From contig MU646458.1 in NCBI GenBank assembly GCA_026770585.1, positions 331,442 through 343,123 of the forward strand: 11,682 nucleotides of DNA, written 5' to 3'. The DNA is from Baffinella frigidus. Taxonomy: Eukaryota > Cryptophyceae > Cryptomonadales > Baffinellaceae. Under the pieces are notes generated by a model. That model searched no databases. It worked only from the letters and a program-made list of their open reading frames with translations, and was not told the origin of the DNA. The first letter of the stretch is position 1; each line of letters opens with the position of its first letter. Positions 6,107-11,629 of the stretch are shown piece after piece. The position numbers were made by a program, and so were the translations under genes.

Positions 6107-6631
6107 GAATTCGATGCAGGAAACAACCTCTGCGCGCCGTCGGAGGGTCCGACTGCGTGTGGAGGACTGCCGTTAACCGCGGATAGCGTTCTTGTGCCCC
6201 CATTAACCGCGGATAGCGTTCTAGAACGTTCTAGACAAATCTCCCCCGTACGAACCCGGTCTCATCCCTCAATCTCCGATGCAGGGAAGTACCGCTGCGT
6301 GCCGTCGGAGGCTCCGAATCGATCCAACGATCCCAGCCTCTCGAGGCAAGACACCCTCGCCACGCAAGAGTGTAGAGCTGACTTGCTTACAGGAGAAATA
6401 TCCCAGATCTGGCTATTTTTCAAGTTCATAAAAGGACACTTTCTTCACAGAAAAAATCAAAATTTCCGACATTTGGTACAAATTCCGTGTGAACTGACTT
6501 GTTTTCCCAGGTCAGGCTGGATTCTATGTGATGACAAAATACAGAATACACAATGCAAAGTTGCCCTAAAACGTTTTACGGCCACTTTGAGCTCGAATTG
6601 TGTGATACATAATGAAACGTTGCGATTTTAA
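6104..6631 (+). CDS. Longest open frame (175 codons), unsupported hypothetical
   Basis: The longest frame in the window, ATG to TAA. Residues 1-70 translate the direct repeats above (FDAGNNLCAPSEGP, later SDAGKYRCVPSEAP), and the C-terminal third lies inside the inverted-end element at 6519-6827. The middle (FFKFIKGHFLHRKNQNFRH) is basic and aromatic. No domain, signal peptide or membrane segment is evident, and DAGKYRC-like matches to immunoglobulin folds are likely chance. Straddling a mobile-element boundary argues against a real gene; it is listed only because it is the longest frame. Confidence 0.12.
   Translation: MEFDAGNNLCAPSEGPTACGGLPLTADSVLVPPLTADSVLERSRQISPVRTRSHPSISDAGKYRCVPSEAPNRSNDPSLSRQDTLATQECRADLLTGEISQIWLFFKFIKGHFLHRKNQNFRHLVQIPCELTCFPRSGWILCDDKIQNTQCKVALKRFTATLSSNCVIHNETLRF
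6110..6317 (+). repeat. Direct repeats: a 43-bp pair and a nested 20-bp pair
   Basis: CGATGCAGG...CTGCGCGCCGTCGGAGGGTCCGA at 6110-6152 recurs at 6275-6317 with a few changes. Between them TTAACCGCGGATAGCGTTCT is exactly duplicated at 6173-6192 and 6203-6222. The second copy runs into the palindrome CGTTCTAGAACG (6218-6229). The segment CATCCCTCAATCTC just before the second 43-bp copy also matches the tandem family at 7608-8664. Confidence 0.75.
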
Positions 6632-6827
6632 TTGCATTAAAAAACGTACCAAGAAAACATAATGCAATTAACGAAACGTTGCGTTTCAACATGATTCCCG
6701 TCTCAATACTGTTTTATGGCTGAATCGTTGCGCTTTTCCTGAATATTTGCTCAGATTCGAAATAACTCAAAGTCAATAAGTGACTTTGCATTACGTATTT
6801 CGCGAATTAAAAAAGCACATAGAATCC
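6519..6827. mobile_element. Inverted-end element, 309 bp, A+T-rich
   Basis: GGATTCTATGTG at 6519-6530 is exactly inverted at 6816-6827. A second pair just inside, AATACACAATGCAAAGT against AATACGTAATGCAAAGT, extends the ends to about 42 bp with a variable gap. The interior is A+T-rich relative to its surroundings, repeats CGTTGCG four times, and holds a perfect internal pair TTAATTGCATTA (6628-6639) / TAATGCAATTAA (6660-6671). No enzyme is encoded. Flanks show no convincing target duplication. Confidence 0.65.
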
Positions 6828-6890
6828 GCCCTCAGCCTTGCACTCTTGCATGGCACTACTGAATCTCCAGACCCAGTCTTTCGATATCTG

Positions 6891-6913
6891 GAATGGCCCT
6901 GCTTGGGCCATTC
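6891..6913. other. Perfect 9-bp hairpin
   Basis: GAATGGCCC at 6891-6899 and GGGCCATTC at 6905-6913 are separated by TGCTT. There is no T tract after it and no gene beside it, so it is not called a terminator. Confidence 0.6.
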
Positions 6914-7023
6914 AGGGCTCCAGTTCCACAACTTGGGGCGGATTATTCGGGGGAATTGACTTTTACCCTTTTCACAAGCAGTTTTAGACCAAAATCGAAA
7001 GGCAGCTTCGGGAGGTTCAGTAG

Positions 7024-7184
7024 CCACAGAGCGGGCTACGAAGGGATTGTTCGGCTCAAATCGGGCCGAGTTTCCATTACCTTATCCGTAGGAACCCCCC
7101 ATGTCCCTACGGTTGGCCTACCGTAGAGTCGTATGTCTTAACGCCTAGGGTTTATTCAAAATCCCCTCGAAGTTCGCTGTGTGG
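7024..7184 (-). mobile_element. Terminal-inverted-repeat element, copy G, 161 bp
   Basis: Ends CCACAGAGCGGGCTACGAAG and, from the right, CCACACAGCGAACTTCGAGG, about 20 of 27 positions matching through GGGATT. Internally it shares CCTTATCCGTA, GTCCCTACGG, CCTACCGTAG and TTATTCAAAATCCC with copy F. The hairpin right arm has one change (CCGTAGAG). Orientation is the same as copy F and opposite to copy H. Confidence 0.78.
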
Positions 7185-7204
7185 CATAGTCTCCCATCCC
7201 TTCC

Positions 7205-7255
7205 CGAAGGAAATATGTAGGGTTCAGGGCACCGTAGGGTTCAGGGTACCCGGAC
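7205..7255. repeat. Two-copy GTAGGGTTCAGGG tandem
   Basis: GTAGGGTTCAGGGCACC is followed directly by GTAGGGTTCAGGGTACC, an 18-base tandem built from telomere-like heptamers. Confidence 0.8.
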
Positions 7256-7320
7256 AGGAATGCACGATGGATGTAGAGACTGTAACCCTCCCTGAAGGCA
7301 ACTTATGTGCTAATCGATTG

Positions 7321-7388
7321 TTGCGTAAGTCATCTCCCATACACATGCACTCGGAACCTTGGCGCATCAGTGGGAGATTGACTTGCGA
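7321..7388. other. 18-bp imperfect inverted repeat
   Basis: TTGCGTAAGTCATCTCCCA at 7321-7339 pairs with TGGGAGATTGACTTGCGA at 7371-7388. Related ATGGATGTAGAG sequences lie outside on both sides (about 7267 and 7435, direct order), so this is a plausible small insertion or fold rather than a classic element. Confidence 0.5.
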
Positions 7389-7471
7389 TTTGCCCCTGGG
7401 TCTCTCAACCTCCAGGATGGTACCTGACTCGCAATGGATGTAGAGGATGTAGGTACGTGACAAGCTCGTTG

Positions 7472-7607
7472 AGCGCCCAAACCCTCAACCCTCAACCCCA
7501 AACCCTAGACCCTAAACCCTAAACCCTGAACCCAAAACCCCAAACCCAAAACCCTAATCCCTCAACCCCAAACCCCAAACCCCGAACCCCAAACCCCAAC
7601 CCCTGAC
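7472..7607. repeat. Degenerate interstitial telomere-like array (CCCTAAA/CCCCAAA)
   Basis: Units include CCCTCAA, CCCCAAA, CCCTAGA, CCCTAAA, CCCTGAA and CCCAAAA in near-continuous tandem. CCCTAAA is the plant-type telomere unit (established). The heavy variation shows this is not an active telomere end. Confidence 0.92.
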
Positions 7608-7650
7608 CCAGGTCGACGACGCATCCCTCAATCTCAAGCGCTCGGACGGA
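7608..7650 (+). repeat. DASLNLKRSD family, copy 1 (truncated by array)
   Basis: GACCCAGGTCGACGACGCAT...GCTCGGACGGA. In frame it encodes DDASLNLKRSDG before running into CCCTCAACCC repeats and a stop. Its right junction, CTCGGACGGA followed by ACCCT, is identical to that of copy 2 at 7742-7756, so the truncated form itself was duplicated. Confidence 0.7.
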
Positions 7651-7825
7651 ACCCTCAACCCTTAACCCTTAACCTTAAACCCTAACCCCCAAACCCCAAA
7701 ACCCTAAACCTGAAACCCCAACCCCCAAACCCTAACCTAGGAAGCGCTCGGACGGAACCCTAAACCCTAACACCTCGCGACCCTACCTCTAAACCCTAAA
7801 CCTCAAACACTAAACCCCGAACTCT
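7651..7825. repeat. Telomere-like arrays enclosing copy 2 of the family
   Basis: CCCTTAA, CCCTAAC, CCCCCAA and CCCTAAA units occupy 7651-7741 and 7757-7825. Between them, AAGCGCTCGGACGGA (7742-7756) is a 15-bp remnant of the DASLNLKRSD family. Confidence 0.85.
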
Positions 7826-8010
7826 AACTCAGGTAGACGACGCATCCCTCAATCTCAAGCGCTCGGGCGAAAGCTCCGATGCTGGATGGAGCATTGGCAA
7901 GTGCGTGCCCATCCCAGGATACATTCTAGTGGTCAAGCCCAGAAAATCTCCTAAGCTACTCCGGGGATATGTATAATTTAAAATACATGTGTAATTTAAA
8001 AACAACCCCG
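7826..8010 (+). pseudogene. DASLNLKRSD family, copy 3 (longest coding-like form)
   Basis: From 7834 the frame reads DDASLNLKRSGESSDAGWSI, GKCVPIPGYILVVKP, then RKSPKLLRGYV and a TAA stop. The copy at 8503-8664 matches in nucleotides almost throughout. After a one-base loss that copy continues in the shifted frame as PGYVLLVHPRIYPKPIRGHE and also ends in TAA, and a shortened piece near 8182-8194 ends CGGGGACATGCATAA. The shared stop position and in-frame conservation point to an ancestral coding end. No known family is recognised. Downstream, ATGTATAATTTAAA is repeated twice. Confidence 0.5.
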
Positions 8011-8135
8011 ACCCTCGATTTCAAGCGCTCGGATGGAGGGACCGAAGCTGGATGGAGCATTTGCAAGTGGGTGCCAACGAAAATTACTAAACAACTGCTT
8101 TATTGTTACTATGTATGACCCACATGAGTAGGGGC
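8011..8135 (+). repeat. DASLNLKRSD family, copy 4 plus inserted small palindrome
   Basis: TCGATTTCAAGCGCTCGGAT...GGAGCATTTGCAAGTGGGTG aligns with copy 3 and keeps its frame (LDFKRSDG, AGWSICKWVP). At 8076 it passes directly into AACGAAAATTACTA...ATGACCCACATGAGTAG, one arm and centre of the small palindromic element. The other arm is truncated where GGGCATTGGCAAGT of the family resumes. Confidence 0.6.
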
Positions 8136-8315
8136 ATTGGCAAGTCAGTTCCAAGCCAGGATACATCCTTAGCCAATCCGGGGACATGCATAATGGGGCT
8201 CCGATGTCGAATGGGACCCAAACAAGTGCGCGTGCCCTAGGGAATATTTGGGTCATACTAGTAACAGTAAAGCATTTGTGTGGTAATTTCCGTTGCCAGA
8301 TTCTAAAAGGAAAAG
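8136..8315 (+). repeat. Shortened family copy and inverted-arm element
   Basis: GGCATTGGCAAGTCAGTTCC, GCCAGGATACATCC and AGCCAATCCGGGGACATG are pieces of the family unit with an internal deletion. From about 8243, GGGTCATACTAGTAACAGTA then GCATTTGTGTGGTAATTTCC is the right half of the small palindrome, followed by CAGATTCTAAAAGGAAAAGA leading into the next unit. Confidence 0.6.
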
Positions 8316-8502
8316 ACGCATCCCTCAATCGCAAGCGCTCAGACGAAAGCTCCGATGATGCATGGGGCATTGGCAAGTGCGTGCTAACGAAAATTACCAC
8401 ACAAATGCATCATTGATATGGATGACCCAAATGTGTAGTAATTTTCGTACGTAGTATGACCCCAATGTGTATTAATTTTCGTTGCAATATTATAAACGGA
8501 AA
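8316..8502 (+). repeat. 187-bp tandem unit: family copy 5 plus complete small palindrome
   Basis: The unit starts GACGCATCCCTCAATCGCAA and encodes KDASLNRKRSDESSDDAWGI then GKCV. It enters a 62-bp palindrome at 8388-8449 whose arms CGAAAATTACCACACAAATG and, reverse-complemented, CGAAAATTACTACACATTT are nearly identical. A further right arm (8450-8487) precedes the next unit. The distance to the same point in copy 6 is 187 bp. Confidence 0.7.
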
Positions 8503-8664
8503 AGACGCATCCCTCAATCTCAAGCGCTCGGACAGAAGCTCTGATGATGCATGGGGCATTGGCAAGTCAGTCCCAACCCAGGATACGTTCTATTGGTCCA
8601 TCCCAGAATATATCCTAAGCCAATCCGGGGACATGAATAATTTAGAACGCATGTATAATTTGAA
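8503..8664 (+). pseudogene. DASLNLKRSD family, copy 6
   Basis: Part of a 125-codon open frame (8456-8833) reading KDASLNLKRSDRSSDDAWGI, GKSVPTQDTFYWSIP and onward. Aligned with copy 3, one base is missing after the GKSV codons, so the reading frame changes there: the conserved continuation PGYVLLVHP lies in the other frame. The frame's tail runs into the dispersed repeat at 8779. It is best seen as a decayed repeat copy rather than a gene, though translation cannot be excluded. Confidence 0.45.
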
Positions 8665-8778
8665 CCTCAATAAGTGCGTGCTCCGACCTGATGTCGACTC
8701 TTCCTACCCGAAAAAACGGCAGATGTTGCACCCGACACCCGGACATTGGCGGGCAGCTCCAGTCCCGGGACCTAATCA
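8665..8778. other. Unassigned spacer
   Basis: No repeat was matched apart from loose similarity of GGACATTGGCGGGCAGCTCC to GGGCAATGGCGGGTCGCTCA near 8953. Confidence 0.4.
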
Positions 8779-8901
8779 ATTATATCTGAGATGTGGTTTG
8801 GCGTTGGAGCAATTTTGTACTTTTGGGGTTTAAAATACCAGGATTTGTAACGAAAATCCTTTAGATGGACGCTTTGCGAAATAGAATGTATCAGGCGACG
8901 C
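8779..8901 (+). repeat. 120-bp dispersed repeat, copy 1
   Basis: Shared landmarks with 9169-9291 and 10356-10458: GGTTTGGCGTTGGAGC, TTTTGTACTTTTGGGGTTTA, AATACCAGGATTTGTA, AATCCTTTAGATGGACGC, TTTGCGAAATAGAATGTAT, CAGGCGACG. A small hairpin, GGATTT with AAATCC, sits in the middle of the family. No coding potential is supported and no inverted ends are obvious. Confidence 0.8.
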
Positions 8902-8921
8902 TCCCTGAACCCTACAGCCTG

Positions 8922-8946
8922 AACACAGGACCGTGTCGTTCAATGG
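8922..8946 (+). repeat. 25-bp dispersed repeat, copy 1
   Basis: AACACAGGACCGTGTCGTTC then AATGG recurs at 9658-9682 with 22 of 25 identities. The second copy follows a CCCCAAA array directly and the first follows a degenerate CCCTGAACCCTACAGCCTGA stretch, so both sit beside telomere-like sequence. Confidence 0.65.
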
Positions 8947-8993
8947 GAATCGGGGCAATGGCGGGTCGCTCAACAAGTTAGTCCCCGCCCAGG

Positions 8994-9157
8994 CCACACA
9001 CTGGACTTCGAAGGGATTTTGTGAATAACCCGGAACAGAATACTCCATAGCACCTGCGGTAGGCAATACTGTAGGGGCATACGGGGGTTCCTACAGATAT
9101 GGTAACGGAAAGTTGGCTCGAAATGGGCCGAAGATCACTTCGCAGCCCGCTATGTGG
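8994..9157 (+). mobile_element. Terminal-inverted-repeat element, copy H, 164 bp
   Basis: The reverse orientation of copies F and G. Left end CCACACACTGGACTTCGAAG; right end reverse-complemented CCACATAGCGGGCTGCGAAG. The centre contains CACCTGCGGTAGGCAATACT and GTAGGGGCATACGG, a decayed form of the shared hairpin. GCCCAG occurs at 8987-8992 and 9158-9163, a candidate 6-bp target duplication, one base off on the left. It separates copies 1 and 2 of the 120-bp dispersed repeat. Confidence 0.75.
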
Positions 9158-9168
9158 GCCCAGAACAA

Positions 9169-9291
9169 ATTCTCTTTCAGATTTTGGCTTGGCATTGCAG
9201 ACATTTCGTACTTTCTGGGGTTTAAATAGTGAGGTTGTACCGGAATTTCGTGAGATGGACGCCTTGCGAAATAAAATGTATTAGGTGACGC
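9169..9291 (+). repeat. 120-bp dispersed repeat, copy 2
   Basis: CAGATTTTGGCTTGGCATTG, TTTCGTACTTTCTGGGGTTTA, GAGATGGACGCCTTGCGAAA, TAAAATGTATTAGGTGACG. It is the most diverged of the three copies in the centre, where CCAGGATTTGTA has become GTGAGGTTGTA. Confidence 0.78.
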
Positions 9292-9601
9292 GAGATGAAA
9301 GTGCATGGCCAGTCCTGATGTTGACTTTTCCCGCCGGTGCGGCTAAGTTGTTTATTCCCGCCGGCGGCTGAGTAACTGCAACGACCTGTGTCCTTGGTCG
9401 GATAGTGAGGGGATAAACGGATCTTTTTTGAATTTGGGTATTATTCGGGTACGATTTCAAATATGGGTACCAGTCGCGTCCAGTTTGAACTGGGCTTCAG
9501 CTTCCGATGGGAGCTGACGTCAATAAACACCCGATCAATTTGCCCCCTCGCTATCTGAGCAAGGAGAACGTTTGAAATGGGAGACAGCGGGCGCCGGCGC
9601 T
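9292..9601. other. Mixed sequence with a GC-rich direct repeat
   Basis: TTCCCGCCGGTGCGGCTAAG at 9329-9348 recurs at 9355-9373 as TTCCCGCCGGCGGCTGAGT. The rest (9375-9590) shows no family match. GCGCCGGCGC near 9592-9601 is a small perfect palindrome next to the following array. Confidence 0.6.
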
Positions 9602-9660
9602 AAACCCAAACCCCAACCCCCAAACCCCAACCCCCAAACCCCAAACCCCAAACGCCAAAC
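9602..9660. repeat. CCCCAAA array
   Basis: About eight tandem units alternating CCCCAAA, CCCCAACC and CCCCCAAA. The minus strand reads as repeated GFGVWGLGF, a translation artefact of the repeat. It is followed at once by the 25-bp dispersed repeat (9658-9682). Confidence 0.9.
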
Positions 9661-9939
9661 ACAGGGGCGTGTCGTTCCATGGACCATCTCGTCATCGTTC
9701 CTTCGGGCCCCACAGGTCCCTACCATGCCAGAGGCCTCGAAACATCCACTTTTGACATCTTTCAGGGGAAATCCCCCTGAATACTTAAGTCAACGACGCC
9801 ATGTCTGGCGTGGATAAGGCTTCGGTTTGCCTCGAGCCCTCTGGCGTGGTAAACCCTGAACCCTAGCCCCCAAGGTGCGCCAAACCTCGATTTTAGCCTG
9901 TTAGCTTTCCGGCGGGCGTTTGGGCCGTTTAAGTCCCGT
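9661..9939. other. Mixed sequence
   Basis: After the 25-bp repeat nothing familial is seen except TCTGGCGTGG, present at about 9803-9812 and 9839-9848, and a short CCCTGAACCCTAGCCCC telomere-like stretch near 9855. No gene is supported. Confidence 0.45.
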
Positions 9940-10088
9940 CCCCAAATACAATATATTCTCGGGAACTCCGAACTTCGGGCACAAATGATAAAACTGGGGA
10001 CTTGAAAACTCCAATTCGAGATTTAAGAAGCCCCGATTTTTTTTTGAATTCCAGGTACGGAGTTCCCAAGAATATAATGTATTTGGGG
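9940..10088. mobile_element. 149-bp element with 29/31 terminal inverted repeats
   Basis: The left arm (9940-9970) begins CCCCAAATACAATATATTCT and the right arm (10058-10088), reverse-complemented, begins CCCCAAATACATTATATTCT. They match at 29 of 31 positions, ending GGGAACTCCG. The 87-bp interior encodes nothing recognisable. The peptide GVP(K/E)NI(M/L)YLG appears on both strands because it is the translation of the two arms. AATATAATGTATTTGG in the right arm resembles the end of the 120-bp dispersed repeat (AATAGAATGTATCAGG), so the two may be related. No target duplication is clear. Confidence 0.8.
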
Positions 10089-10099
10089 GCCCGATGTGT

Positions 10100-10165
10100 T
10101 TGGTTCGATTTCGAGCCGCCCCAGCCGGGAAATGGCCCAAGACACCCCCCAGATTTGTTCCACTT
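10100..10165. repeat. 65-bp dispersed repeat, copy 2
   Basis: Partner of 4740-4805 in the same orientation. It begins 11 bases after the right inverted arm of the element at 9940-10088. The first copy has no such element beside it, so the repeat is independent of it. Confidence 0.65.
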
Positions 10166-10355
10166 CGGAAGGCTCGTGGACCCCACAGATCCCGTCCCGT
10201 CACGCAATAGATTTAATTACGGAACAAGACAGATGATGTCCCGCTATCTTAGGCTTCCGACGCCGAAGATAAGGGTGTATATGCTATTTTAGGCATACAA
10301 TGATGCGATCTTACACCTTTTTATGTGGACAGATTCTGGTATGTTCCGAGATGAG
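10166..10355. other. Unassigned sequence
   Basis: A short ATCTTAGGCTTCCGACGCCGAAGATAAG stretch at 10246-10272 contains a small inverted motif (CTTATCTTCGGC-like arms). Nothing else is recognised. Confidence 0.35.
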
Positions 10356-10458
10356 ATTATATCTCACATTTGGCTTGGCGCTAGAGCCATTTTGTACTTT
10401 TAAGGGTTAAAATACCAGGATTTGTACCGGAAATCCTTTAAATGGACACTTTGCGAAT
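10356..10458 (+). repeat. 120-bp dispersed repeat, copy 3 (3' truncated)
   Basis: ATTTGGCTTGGCGCTAGAGC, TTTTGTACTTTTAAGGGTTA, AATACCAGGATTTGTACCGG, AAATCCTTTAAATGGACACT, TTGCGAATGG. It is close to copy 1 but ends at TTTGCGAA, lacking AATGTAT and the GCGACG end. Confidence 0.78.
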
Positions 10459-10837
10459 GGTTCGATTTCTGAGGCGTGGTCGGGCACGCAATTTGGATTG
10501 CATTCCAGTTCATACATTATCAGTGTTTACATATGAGATCGGCCACTTTTGGAAGCCCAGACCGCGTCGGTTGGCACATACAAAGGATTTTTGGACCCAG
10601 CAGCTGCCTTTTCACCCAACCACACGGTGGACTAAGTCTCATCAAAAAGCAACTTACCTGATGGCAATTAACTTTAAGGATTTTCCTCATGCAAATTGGT
10701 CACGTAACACCCCGGAATCGGGGGTCAACGAAACCCTCGTAGCCCACCGAGTGGAATCCAGTCTTAACCCAAATGCGGGGTGGAGGTTTTCAGTAGAGAT
10801 AGAGAAAGAGCAACAGCAACCCCTGTACGACTGTTGA
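10442..10837 (+). CDS. 131-codon open frame, unsupported hypothetical
   Basis: This frame begins inside the 120-bp repeat (MDTLRMVRFLRRGRARN) and ends TGA after QQQPLYDC. It is basic at the N terminus with scattered tryptophans. No domain, signal peptide or membrane segment is seen and no other copy exists in the window to test coding. It fills 10459-10837, where nothing else is recognised, so a small unknown gene or exon is possible, but a chance frame is at least as likely. Confidence 0.15.
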   Translation: MDTLRMVRFLRRGRARNLDCIPVHTLSVFTYEIGHFWKPRPRRLAHTKDFWTQQLPFHPTTRWTKSHQKATYLMAINFKDFPHANWSRNTPESGVNETLVAHRVESSLNPNAGWRFSVEIEKEQQQPLYDC

Positions 10838-10846
10838 CTGCAATGA

Positions 10847-10962
10847 ACATCAATGGTACCCGAAAAAAACGGTACCCGAAACCCGGAATCCGGAATCCGA
10901 AACCCGGACCCAGGAACCTAATCATGCCGAAACCAAGCGACCTCTCGTCCTTCGACGCGTTT
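10847..10962 (+). repeat. CCGAAAC unit with PSDLSSFDA fragment, copy 1
   Basis: AATGGTACCCGAAAAA, then CCCGAAACCCGGAATCCGGA, then AGGAACCTAATCATGCCGAA leading to a coding-like RNLIMPKPSDLSSFDAF. The AATGGTACCCGA start recurs 177 bp downstream. Similarity to the other units ends at FDAF. Confidence 0.65.
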
Positions 10963-11021
10963 CGGTTTCAGAGTTTGGTGTTCAGGGTTTGAGTTGAGGA
11001 CCTGTGGGGGCCCCGCGAATT

Positions 11022-11112
11022 ACCCATGAATGGTACCCGAAAAAGTGGAACCCGAAACCAGGAACCCGAAACCCGAAGCCCGGAAGCAGGAACCTATTCA
11101 TGCCCAAGGGGC
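11022..11112 (+). repeat. CCGAAAC unit, copy 2 (motif lost)
   Basis: GAATGGTACCCGAAAAAGTG, ACCCGAAACCCGAAGCCCGG, AGCAGGAACCTATTCATGCC. It then diverges (CAAGGGGCGG) where the PSDLPP fragment would begin, so only RNLFMPK remains. Confidence 0.65.
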
Positions 11113-11200
11113 GGAGCTTCGGGTGTTGACCGGTTTTAGGCTTTAGGGTTCAGACTTTAGGGTTTAGGTATGAGTGTCTCGGGTTGAAGACAAACCCTAA
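11113..11200. repeat. TTTAGGG-like stretch
   Basis: GGCTTTAGGGTTCAGACTTT and AGGGTTTAGG at 11137-11168 are in G-rich orientation, followed within 30 bases by ACAAACCCTAAACACCC in the C-rich orientation, so a local inverted telomere-like pair is formed. Confidence 0.7.
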
Positions 11201-11330
11201 ACACCCGAAACCCGAAATATCCTGAATGCGGAGCCCGGAAGCAGGAACCTATTCACGCCGAAACCGAGCGATCTCCCGCCCTTTGATGCGTCAAACGGCC
11301 TTGAGAACGTACAACCCTACACCCTAGCAT
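11201..11330 (+). pseudogene. CCGAAAC unit with PSDLPPFDASNGLENV fragment, copy 3
   Basis: The frame reads GSRNLFTPKPSDLPPFDA then SNGLENVQPYTLA and a TAG stop. Against the 1652-1728 and 11569-11622 copies, changes such as GAC/GAT, TTC/TTT, GCC/GCG and CTG/CTT are silent; CTC to GAG (L to E) is not. The coding-like part runs straight into ACCCTACACCCT. Confidence 0.5.
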
Positions 11331-11409
11331 AGAGAGAGAGGAGAGAGACAGAGAGAGACAGAGAGAGGAGAGAGAGAGAAAGGGAGAGATGAAGATGAGA
11401 GAGAAAGCG

Positions 11410-11463
<54 letters not shown>

Positions 11464-11568
11464 AGGGAGAGGGAGATGAGAGAGGGAGAAAGCGAGAGCG
11501 AGATAGAGAGAAAAGGAGAGATAGAGAGAGATAGCGAGAGAGATATATATACACATAAAGAGAGGAGG
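11331..11568. repeat. GA microsatellite
   Basis: A nearly pure purine tract of AG dinucleotides, most regular at 11413-11452, with GGGAGA variants at 11453-11478 and ending in ATATATATACACATA. Long open frames of serine and leucine on the minus strand are repeat translation. It splits copies 3 and 4 of the PSDLPPFDA family. A mirror-symmetric purine tract could adopt triplex DNA. Confidence 0.97.
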
Positions 11569-11629
11569 ATGCCGAGCGACCTCCCGCCCTTCGATGCCTT
11601 CAACGGCCTGCTCAACGTACCACCCGGCA
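11569..11629 (+). pseudogene. Coding-like PSDLPPFDAFNGLLNV fragment, copy 4
   Basis: An ATG starts MPSDLPPFDAFNGLLNVPPG, after which the frame stays open through the CCCTACA/CCCTGCA array to the window edge (38 codons). It is the mirror of 1652-1728 on the other strand, which also runs into telomere-like repeats. Whether the frame closes or continues beyond the window is unknown. Confidence 0.5.

Noticed and set aside
6263-6325. SDAGKYRCVPSEAP resembling the D-x-G-x-Y-x-C signature of immunoglobulin domains
   Set aside because: It is a few residues only, in a direct repeat, without the rest of the fold; the partner copy reads FDAGNNLCAPSEGP and loses the tyrosine.
6891-6913. Bacterial-type terminator
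   Set aside because: There is a perfect hairpin but no following T tract and no adjacent gene; the whole window looks eukaryotic.
7608-8664. CRISPR array
   Set aside because: Repeats are long (about 187 bp), diverged and coding-like, and there are no short unique spacers of constant length.
9940-10088. Conserved protein motif GVP(K/E)NI(M/L)YLG on both strands
   Set aside because: The match is produced by the inverted arms themselves and gives no evidence of coding.
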